Shown here: piece after piece, positions 23,230-35,385 of the stretch
Layout: each line of letters starts with the position of its first letter
Numbering within the stretch: position 1 is the stretch's first letter
Assembly: GCF_047496725.1 (NCBI RefSeq)
Contig: NC_132985.1
Location: 7,023,001 to 7,087,000 of the forward strand
Source: Anoplolepis gracilipes
Taxonomy: Eukaryota; Arthropoda; Insecta; Hymenoptera; Formicidae
Length of the DNA: 64,000 nt
Direction of reading: 5' to 3'
Notes under the pieces: generated by a model
The model's input: only the letters and a program-made list of their open reading frames with translations
Told to the model about the DNA's origin: nothing
Databases searched by the model: none
Position numbers and translations under genes: made by a program

Positions 23230-25263
23230 TAGTATTATCTTTAATTTAATTATATACAGCAGATATATTAATGATATCATAAATAATTCAGGAATCAAAT
23301 GATATAAAAAAACACGAGTTTATAAAAAAAAAAGTGTTTGTAAGAAAAACTATGTAGTTGTTTTGCAAATTCATTGGAAAATTACATGAGTAAAAAAAAT
23401 TATTAGTCATTGCAAGTTCATTTGTCAAACTACGTCTTAAGATAAGTAACTCGATGTTTTCATTGCAAATGTGAACGTACAATTTTTCTTATATAATATC
23501 TTATGTAATATCTTATATAGTGTGAAGGCTAAGCCTAAGCGTTACTCGCTCACTCCGATCAGTACTAACTGTTCAAGAAATGGTTTGGAATGTTTGTATT
23601 CTATAGAGGAGTCTCATGAAACCTTGGCCTAGCATCCATAGTCCAGCTATAAATTAAAATGTAAAATAAACTCAATACTCTGGAATCACACTGCAACTAT
23701 CCGTATCCAGTAAGGATTTTTTCGTTCTGGTAATATGTGAATTCGGTTACAATAAACTAGTTATGAGAGACCCACCAAACTCATTATTAGACGCCAGACC
23801 ATTCGCTCTTTTTGGAATTGTAATACTTTATTACTCTGTGTAAAATGACATTAGACAAGAATCTGAGTAGCTTATGGTAAGAGCAGTTCCCCGGAAAGCA
23901 AAAGGTCTCAGGTTTGATTCCTGATTCAGCCATTTGTAATTAACATTATTTCCCGAAAAAATAATGTTCACGAACAATCATTTTTCAGACTGAAAGATAT
24001 TGTGAATGCCTTACGCAGAATACGACAGTCATTGCTACGTGTAGATAAGTGCTACAGTATGTCTGCGCCAGTATCATCTCCCACTACACTCTTGTTTCAT
24101 TCTCTGATTTTCCTATATGATACTCAATTAATGTAATAATAAGTCACTTTTATATATAGGCGCACTCGCAATTACGATATCTCTTAGTATTTAAGAAACG
24201 TTTGAACAGTGCATGTGCAACCAAGACGTGTTCGTATACATATAGTAATCGTGACAAGAAGAAATAAATCTTGCAAACAATCGCTTTTGAAAAGAAAGAT
24301 CACTTTGAACAATCGTTCATTTGTAAAAAGGTATTATTGACAATAATTGCATAAATTTTTTATAAATTTTGGTTTCTTCAAATAAATTTCTACATTTTTA
24401 TAAAAATAGATTATTCGTTAGGTTAATTTTTAATCAAATAATAATGCCAAATTTTCATTTTATTTATTTATTATTAAAGATATTAAAAGATTATTTGTTA
24501 AATCATTTTATAATAAAAGTATATAGCATAAGTATTATTTATTAGAGAGAGAATTTTTAATGTTTAAACCCTCATCAAGCAAATAAAATAATGCTGTTAA
24601 ATTAAAATTTTATTTTAAAGAAATCGATTTATAAATAATTATTTATAATAGAATTTTTTATTTTTAAAGATCACATTGGCAGACTTTTGTCAAAATGTAA
24701 TATTGACAATTGCGTAAATTATTTTTAAATTCAAAATTTTTCAATTGAACTTGCACATTTTCATAATAATACATAGATTATTTAATAAGTCAATTTTTAA
24801 TAAAAGTATAATGCAAAATTATCATTTTATTTATTATTAAAAATTATTTGTTAAATCATTTTTTGATAGAAAGTATAATGCGTAAGTATTATTTATCAAA
24901 TACCTTATCAAGTCAATCAAATATGATACTGTAAAATTAAAATTTATTAAAGAAAATCAATTTATAAAAAAAGTTATATGAAATATTTTCTATGCATGTA
25001 CTAGTGAGGCACTTCTCTTAATCAGGGCAGAAAAACAAACTAATAAAACTCAACAGCCATGATTTCTCTAGCAAGATCAATGTTCAATATATTAATTTTT
25101 TCCTATTCGATTAACTCTTTTCTCATAAAATTTGTAAAAAACTTATAATTTAAACAAAAATAAATATTTTTGGAATATTTTGCATTTTTTATGATTTTAA
25201 TCAAATTTTATAATTGTAATGAACATAATAAGATGCTTATTTTTTATCCTGACAGAACTTACG
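23230..25263 (+). repeat. Duplicated upstream region of P450 copy 3, with SINE
   Basis: Nearly identical to about 11877-13857 upstream of copy 2 over most of its length, including the tRNA-like SINE head (23861-23931) and body (to about 24105). Small differences: an insertion around 24540 (attagagagagaattttt) and a deletion around 24895 (a TACAAGAGTTATTAAGTTCT stretch is missing). The promoter of copies 2 and 3 must lie in this shared sequence; I see no clear TATA box to single out. Confidence 0.75.
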
Positions 25264-25943
25264 ATGATATTCGCAGAAATAATTGCTACAGTCCTCGTTG
25301 CTTCCATCATTATATATACTTATTATAAGTATGTGTTGTTCAATTACTGGCGCAAAAAAGGTGTTTTTTATGTAGAGCCTGTTGTGCCAACTGGTAATAT
25401 CGGATCCTTAGTAACTGGCAAAGTATCAGTAGGTAAGTATCTTTTCCCATAATATAATCAACTTATTTGTAAGTGCATTTTTTACTCTTTTCTTTTCTTT
25501 TATTGAGACGAGAAATAGTGGAATTGATTCAAATATTTTTTTTAACAGGAGAGTTCTTTTACGACTTTTACATAAAATATAAAGATTATCGTGCCTTTGG
25601 AATATATACATTTTTCAAACCAAATCTGATAATTACCGATCCTGATCTTATTCGGGTAGTGCTGACAAAGGAATTCAAACATTTTCATGATCGTGGAATA
25701 TTCAGCAACGAGAAGGTTGATCCATTAACCGGTCACTTGTTTCTACTGTCTGGGAAGAAATGGAAGAATTTGCGCGTCAAAATGACACCTACCTTCACTT
25801 CGGGAAAATTAAAACAGATGTTTACAATTCTAAAAACGTGCGGCGAAGAATTGGTAAACAGCCTAGAAAGCGTGGCTCAAGCGGGAAATCGTATCGAGAT
25901 AAAAGATTGGTTTGGAAGGTAAGATTTAAAAAATGTTTCTTTA

Positions 25944-25981
<38 letters not shown>

Positions 25982-28495
25982 GGTAAATATTTAGAATAAC
26001 GGAGCCAACTCCGATCGCGTTGACCTTGACATATGTTATCAAGGTCATGACTCTGTGTAACATTCAAAAGGTTTTAGCTGTTGCTCGTTGTTTATTAAAA
26101 AGTTGTAAACAATAACAGTTTCAGTTATTTATTACAATGGATATGCTTTTCTCATTATATATTTTCTCATTGATATATATTTTCAATTTTTTTTATAATC
26201 ACACACACGGGTAGGGGAGGGAAAGGGGGGGCGAAAGGCCCCGCTTGCACCCCCGTGTGTCTGTGTGTGTGTGCGTAAGTATATTATATGTGTGTGAAAA
26301 TATATTGTTTCATCTTTTTAGAAATACACCCATAATATGTAAAATGGTTTGGTTAAAGAAGAGAAAAATTATATTTAACTGTTTGTGGTTAAAGTAGAAA
26401 ATATTTTGAATTTTTAATAAAAAACTATTATATATATACTAACGATTGACTGCTTTAAATGATTCAAATGATTTAAATGATTCAAAATAACTGCTATATT
26501 TTCTAAACTTTTTTTGTTAATAACTTTCAAATAAACAACGAGCGATGGCTAAAACCTTTTGGATGTTACTCACGGTCATGACCTTGACAACATATGTCAA
26601 GGTCAACGCGATCGGAGCTCGCTCCATTATTCTAAATATTTATCGAAAATTTATTTAATAATCATAATAATTATCATAACTTGTGGAAAATTTAAGAAAA
26701 ATAAATTTGTAGGTATACGACGGATATAATTATGTCAACAGCTTTTGGAGTCAGCTCCAATTGCATAAAAGAAGGCGACAATGAGTTTCGCTATTGGGGA
26801 AAAAAAATTTTTGAAAAGCATGCCTTTTGGGTCGCTTTAGCTCAGTTCACGCCTCAACTACTGTATTTCCTTTCCATTTCTTTAATTGACCAAGGAGTCA
26901 CTAAATTTTTTACGCGAACATTTCGAAACAATGTGGAATATAGACAAACGCATAACATCGTCAGACATGATTTTATGAATCTGCTCATACAACTTATGGA
27001 AAAGGGCTATGTTGAATCCGATGATGTCAAAGATATCAACAAATCTTGTAAATATATAACTGTACACTGTTTTTAATTAATAATTCTTATTTTTCTATCG
27101 CGCTTAACGTGTTTTTGAAATAAATTTTATTTTTGAAAATATTACATATTTCTACGTACATATTCCTTATTTTACTTAAATTTAACCAATGATACGTATC
27201 TATTGACCAATCCTAAGAGAATCGAGATTATAGTATAAAATAATTTATTTGTGTACAGCATCCACAAACATAAATAAGCTCACTTTGTTAGAAGCGGCTG
27301 CGCAAGCTTTTGTCTTTTTCGCCGCTGGCTTCGAAACTTCTTCGACCACAGCAACGTTTTGTTTATACGAATTAGCCCAACAACAGGACTTGCAAGATAA
27401 ACTTCGCAATGAAATTGACGAAATATTAAAAAAGCATGGCGAACTGACGTACAATGCTGTAAACGAAATGACATATCTTCACAAAGTTATGAATGGCAAG
27501 TTTATTGTCTGTATAATAAAATCGGGAGCAAATTATATTCTTATTAATCTTTCAGATTAAGTTCTCTTTACAACCAAATTAAAAATTCTACTTATAACCA
27601 AGAATTTATACACATCTTGATGTTTTATAACTTATATATTATATTTAAATATACATGTATTACACACAATAGTATCCGAATATATATTTCAGAGTATTAT
27701 TTCTACACTTTTTTTATACATTGCAGAAACTATGAGGAAATATCCACCTATACCTTTTTTAAATCGCATCTGTACCGAGGAAATAAATCTCCCAACAACA
27801 AATATCCACGTGCCAAAAGGGATGACAATCAGTATACCGATACTTGGATTACATCGAGATCCATCGATATATCCAGATCCGGATAAATTTGATCCTGAAC
27901 GATTTGACGAAGATAACGTAGCAGCCAGACATCCTTATGCATATTTGCCATTTGGAGAAGGACCACGAATTTGTATCGGTGAGGATAAGTAAACTTTGTT
28001 GTATCTAATTTGTAAAAAATCTGTTGTTATTTGTTTTTTACAAATTTCATTTTTCAATTTTTATACTGTATATGTTTATAGTAATTTTTATTAAATTAGT
28101 AGTAAGAGAAACATTAATTAATATTTATATTTCAAAATTCGTAACATGAAAGATTAAATATTTTATTTATATTTTATTTATAGTATTGTGTATATATATA
28201 TATATATATGTATATACATATTGCTTTAAAAATATTTAAATTTTTTTAATATGTTTTTCTTGTAATTAAGAATTCTTTGTAAAGTTGACAGCAAGTGAAT
28301 TACCTACCATTATCCCAGGTAGCACAGGTTCGTTTTATAAACGTTTTCTAAACGTATCCAATATTTTTTAACCGTCAAACACCAATAAGAAACGTTTCAA
28401 CAGAAACATTTTTAAAACCATAGTTTAAGAAATGTATTTTTTACGTTTCTATAAGGCCTGATTGCATCAACATTATTTTGGCTTTAAACGAGACT

Positions 28496-28544
<49 letters not shown>

Positions 28545-28662
28545 GTTTTTATTAATTTAGAAAGAAAAATAAAGATAGATACATGTTTAAGTCGCACTTA
28601 AATCCAAAATAATGTTGGTACAATATCGGGCCTAAATAGAATAAAAATTAATGTTTTAATTC

Positions 28663-28706
<44 letters not shown>

Positions 28707-31700
28707 ATATATATACATATAATTTTGAATTAAAAAAATTAATGTATTTTTAATTTTAGATATTCATATTCATAGTCCGATTTTATATTGAAGACCGTCT
28801 TAATAATAATGTGTTGTAATTCAATCACAGAATCGTAATAACATATCTTAAGATATTATACTTAAAACGATCTTGAAATAAAAATAATGGACTATGAATA
28901 TCGGAATGAATAGCGGGGTGATTCTCTCTCTCTCTTTCTCTCTCTCTCTTTCCCTCTTTCTCTTCCTCTTTCCATTGTCTTACTAACAAAAAGTATTAAG
29001 GTTATATTCCATTTATTTGGAATGATCGCAGAGTTATTGCATATATTTGCTGTTCAAACAAGAAAACTTTTATTGTGAATATTATACAAACGACTTGTGA
29101 ATATTGCAAAAGTGAAACTAGTAGTGAAAGGATAGAAAAATACTAGTAATGTGTACTATAAAGTTAATCAATTCTCGTGCATAGATCATAACAAAGGTTA
29201 GGTTGATCAAAACGCCGGTCCGGCGAAAATATTGATATAAAGAATATCTCTTTTTTACGACGAATAAGGTAAGTTGTATATTGGTTTAATAATTTTATAG
29301 TTTACTGTTCTGTATATATGTATATATATGTATATTTATAACACAATATTAATACTAAAAAAAGATATGAGATTAGACGTCAAATATCACATCTACAAAT
29401 AATATTTTACAATTAATAAGAAGATATCAATTTGTGTGAAATCATAATCTGATTAATCTAACATTTTTTATTGTATCAGTATATATTAAGAATCAAATTA
29501 TATTGTGTTTTTCATTTCTTAATTAAATAGTTGTCATTTTTTCAGGAAAATATATATGTAAATATATCTTTGTCGCACATATAATACTTACATAAAATAC
29601 TTGTTAAAAAACAAAAGAACAGAAAAAATATTCTTGTTTAAATATGGATAAAGAAAAAGAAGTTAAATTTCTTGGCAAAAAACAAACTAAAAGGAATATA
29701 CAAAAACAAGTACATGAGTTATTAAATGAACTCAATTGGAATGAAACAAAATCGACAACACATTCAGTCATTGACTCACACTTAGAACTAAACTTAAATA
29801 TAGATGAAGATTTGGGTTTTAGTTTAAATTTTAGAAATAATGAGACAAAATCATCAATGTCACATTCAATCATTGATTCGCATTTAGAACTAGGTTCAGA
29901 TCAAGATTTAGATTTTGAAATATTTCCAGAATTATATATCACTGAAAAACATGATTTTTCAGAAAACGAAACATTATCTGATGATTTTCTGAATAAATTG
30001 AGAAACTGGGCCCTAACACATAATATTACATTATCAGCATTAGATGAATTATTGTCATTACTAAGACAATTTCATTATGATATATCTGTACCATTATCTG
30101 GAAGGTCTTTGTTATACACTCCAAAAACTACAAATTCAATTGATTTGCAAAGTGGAAAATTTACTTATTTTGGTATGCGTAAGCAGTTATATTTCCTATT
30201 AAAGGAAGAATCATGCTCAAAAATTATTGATTTAGATTTTAATATTGATGGGTTACCCTTGTTTAAAAGTAACAACATAGTTGTCTGGCCAATTCTTTGT
30301 AGATCATTAAGTTTAACTTCATTAAATAAACCATTTATTGTAGGTTTATTCACTGGCAAAGGAAAGCCAGAACCTCTTGATTGTTATTTACAAGATCTAA
30401 TACACGAGCTTAATGATGATATATTAAAGAATAGTATTGAAATAGATCATAAATTATTTCAAATTAGAATCAGGTCTCTGATATGTGATGCTCCTGCACG
30501 AGCTTTTCTAAAATGTTGTGTAGGTCATAATTCTAGGCATGGGTGTGAAAAATGCGATATTGAAGGGAAATACATTAATAAAATGATTTTTCCATGTAAA
30601 AGTGGACAACTTAGAACAAAAGAAACTTTTACTAAACAAGTACAAGAGGAACATCATAAAGGAAGGTCTCCATTATTGAATTTAAACTTAGATTTAGTGA
30701 ATCAATTTCCATTAGATCCCATGCATTTGGTATATTTAGGTATAATGAAAAAGTTGTTAATATTATGGGTATCAAAGGGAAAACCTTCATTTAAATTATC
30801 TGGAAGAGCTATTAATAATTTATCAGATAGATTAATTTTGTTGTCTTCTTATATAGTACATGAATTTCCTAGAAAATGTAGAGCTATATCGGACTTAAAT
30901 CGTTGGAAAGCAAATGAGTTTAGATTATTCTTGTTATACGTGGGTCCAGTTTCTTTAATAAATATTTTGCCTAAACAACTTTACAATCATTTTTTAATGT
31001 TTCATGTTGGTATTACAATTCTGTGTAACGATAATCATATTTTTGAACATATTGACTTTGCAGAAGAAGTTTTGTATAATTTTGTAAAGTATTTTGAAAA
31101 ATCCTATGGGAAAGAAGAAGTGACATATAATCTTCACAGTTTAATTCATTTAGTAACAGATGTAAGGAATCTTGGTAATTTAAACACAATTAATTGTTTT
31201 CCCTTTGAAAATTATTTGGGAAAATTAAAAAAACTTGTAAGATCATCTGCAAATCCTCATGCACAACTTTGTAGACGTATATCTGAATTATTTAATTATT
31301 CAAAGACTGAATTACCAATAACTAAATTAGAACCTAAGCAAAAACATTTTGAAGGACCTACACTTAGAGATAAAACTGACTTGATTTTACAATACAAGAA
31401 ATTGAAAACACCGACATGCGTTTTGACGATTTTTTCACCTGACAATTGTGTTTCAATACAAGGAGATATTATTGTTCAGATTGTAAATATTCTGTGTTTG
31501 AAAGATCAATTTTATTCTATAATTTGTCGTCGATTCTTGAAAGTTTCTGAATTTTATGATTATCCATGTTCGTCCAAATTATTGAATATTTTTAAGGTGT
31601 CTCACATATCACCTGATATAGAAGAATTCCCTTTTATATCAGTAAAATATAAAAACATATTATTACCCGCATATGAAAAAGGAACTTACATTGTGTTTCC

Positions 31701-34224
31701 TCTTCTTCATGAATTGTAGTTAATGTATTCCTTTTATTTTATTGTATATAATTTTATATACGTATATTATTTATAGGTTTATGTGAGTATATATTATTTT
31801 ATTTTGTAAAATTTAAAGTTAATTTTAAATGTCTGCAATATTAATTTTATATTGAAGAAAAAATTGTTGATGAAATGCAATAAGCACTTTCTGCTTATTC
31901 TGTTTAATGTTTTGTTTATTTCAGATTATAAAATGTATTCATTAATAGAATTTGCGATGAATTATGGACAAAAACCTGAAGTTGAAGTAGTCCCTAATAT
32001 TTGGTTAGAAAAAGAGGAAGAAATATGGTATTGTTTGTAGCCTCAAAAAATTTCCACAAAACAAATCCGTAAGGCTATCGAAAAATGCTCTTTACCGGAA
32101 AAAAACTGGAAAAAATATAAATGTAGAATCTTGCATACATATGGTAAATTTTTGGTTTATGTTTTATAAAAGTTGTTTTGTTTTATAAAAAAGTAAAAAT
32201 ATTTATACACTTGCTTTATTTACAGTTATTTCCAAGATTTAACATATATTAGAAACTTAATTTATTATTTATTAGAGTATTTCTTATCTTTATAGTTTTC
32301 TTTTTTCACAATATATACCACATATCATTTTATTTATGTTTATAGTATAATTTTGTTATATACTGTCAGAGATTATTATATATTTAGCAATTACATATAT
32401 ATATATATATATTGTTGCATCCGCGGAACGATTTTGAACGTTCCGTTGTGCGCGACAACCGTTCCTCGTTCACATATCGTCAATCAATATATTTCTTCAA
32501 AAACGGATGTCACAACAATATACATATATTTATCTCAAATCTTTCTTAAAATATTTATAAATATAATTTTTATTTCAAATTAAGATAAATAATTTTTATT
32601 TGTTTTGTATTATAAACGCTTTCAATTTTTGAATTAATGATATTTAATTTTAAACTTTTTTAAAAATCTATAGTTGATTTTATTATTAGTTTCTTAATTT
32701 ATTTTATTATTATTTTATAGTTTATTTTACTATTATTTTAGCTTCTTACAATGATGCGAGGAAAAGATTAATAGATGCTGAATTCACGTCTACTCTAGAA
32801 ACTGATGTAGAATTGCATGAAGACCAACGGCCAAAAAGAAGATTAAAAAGACCTCGAATTTATTCAGATTCTTCAGAATCTGATAACAATGAAGAGGTAT
32901 TATGCAATAAAATCCCATCTCTTCCTACATTAAAAATAACATCAAAAAATAGTAATTTATCAAGATCTATGATCACTTCCTGCCAACCATCAACATCAAC
33001 AGCTGACAGTTTTTCAAAACGTATATCTAATGGAATTAGTTTTTTAACGTCTTCAGTAAGAGCAATTAGTCCTCCGCAGAAAACATTGAGAACTACATTG
33101 ACCAGTTCAGATGAAAGAGCAATTAGTCCGCAAAATACATTCAGAACTACATTGACCAGTTCAGAATTTCACAAATCAGGTAAAATGTTAATAAACTTTT
33201 CTGTGTACAAGACTATTACTCTAACATATTAATAATTTTTATAAGAAACGTATAACTTAATAATAATTTTGCTTTTGAAATATACTGCACAGAATATTCT
33301 GAATAATCTGCACTATCTATATAAAAATTACTTTTTAGAATAATTGTGCTTTAATTAATTATTATTTTGAACATTTGACTTATTATTTATTATGTTGCTT
33401 TCTATATATTGTTTAATTCAGCATTTACTATTTACTATTTAACTTTTCTATATTCTATTACTTTTGTGTTTAAATCTTATTTTTTACATTTCTATAGTTA
33501 AGAGTTACTCTTGTGGAATAAAAAACTAATTCAAGATTACACTTTTTCGTAATTATTTTGATGATGATGTACATCAACATCAATATAATTAGATATATAT
33601 ATATATATTTTTTAAAAGAAAAAATTTCTCTAACATAGCATGTTATTTTTAGATTTTTCTTACGTTGTTCTAACAAAATTAGTGAACTTAGAAACTTCTA
33701 TGAACTTGCTTCTTCCAATGGTCAAACAACTTACAGCACATTTTCGACCATCGAGAATACCCCATGTGGAGGATGTTCCTGAAATACCAGTTGACACTGA
33801 TGAAAGTTTGGAAAATATTGAAAGATTTTTAAAAACAAAACAAAATTTTGAATATTTACATGGTAAATATAACTCATTAAATCTCTTTTTATATTTTTGC
33901 ATTCTGTTTATTTTCCTTTCTTTTTTTTAATCCATATTTTTTTTATTATATTAATGTGTTATTATTCTTTTAAAGGTACAGATTTTAGCTATATCAGGTG
34001 GTACAACGATTGCACAGATAACAAGAAGAACATTGGAAAAAATAATAACAAATAATTACGCTAAAAACTTTAATTGGGCAGGAAGAGTACCTAAAAAAGC
34101 CTTCAAAGTTTTAAAAGCGAAAGATTTAATCATAGGTTTGTCTTTTGTCTTTGAAGCCAGCATTGATAACATTTAGCAAATATGTTTAATTATTACACAC
34201 ACACACACACACACGCACACACAC

Positions 34225-34294
<70 letters not shown>

Positions 34295-34349
34295 GCACGC
34301 ACGCACGCACGCATGCACATAAATATATGTACATATATATACATATGTA

Positions 34350-34381
<32 letters not shown>

Positions 34382-35168
34382 TGTGATATTGTACAGTTAT
34401 TATAAAACTATTATGTTTAATAATTATATATAAAATAATAATGTATAATAATTTATAAATTTTTTACAGCTACTGTCAGAAACGTTAAACCAAACGCTGC
34501 AGTCAACAAAATTGAAAATTGTATCAAAGATTGGTTGAAGCTATCCTCTATGCGTATTACTTTAGCCGAAATTAAAGCAAGAAGAACTTTTCAACAAGAA
34601 TAAAAATTTTAAGTTAAGATTTATTAGATTTTAAGATAACACAGTTCTGTGATTGAAACATAAGTACAAGAAAATAATTATATTCTTGGAATAATTAAAA
34701 AAAGTTAATTTTTTTTAAATTTTAATTTTGTTGTAATTTTTTTTATTTTTTAAGTTAAAATTAGGTTAACATTTATTAAATTTTAAAATAATTTTAAGAT
34801 AAAATTGTTCTATGTTGAGATTTAAACATAATAAGTATACAAGACAAAAAAGTTATATTCCTGGAAAAATGTGTCAATTTTTTTTCATTTTATGTATGTG
34901 TTAATTTTTTTTTCATTCTTTGGTATAATTATTATATGTTTAAATGTTTTTTTTTTAAATAAGAACTTTATTTTAAAATACTTTATTATGATTTGTACTT
35001 TATATATTTTTGATTATAATCTTATTATAATATACAGGCAATATAAACTACTATATATGAACATATTGTATACATATATTTATTTTATAAAAGAAAAAAA
35101 CAGTTTTTATGCGTGAAAAAGATTTGTTTTCTTATAAAATAATAATAAAATAATGCGTTCATACCCAT

Positions 35169-35211
<43 letters not shown>

Positions 35212-35214
35212 ACA

Positions 35215-35263
<49 letters not shown>

Positions 35264-35343
35264 AATAAAATTGAACTAAATTAAATATATATATATATAT
35301 ATATAATAAATATGATTGTTTATTCACAGATTCAATAAAATAA

Positions 35344-35385
<42 letters not shown>

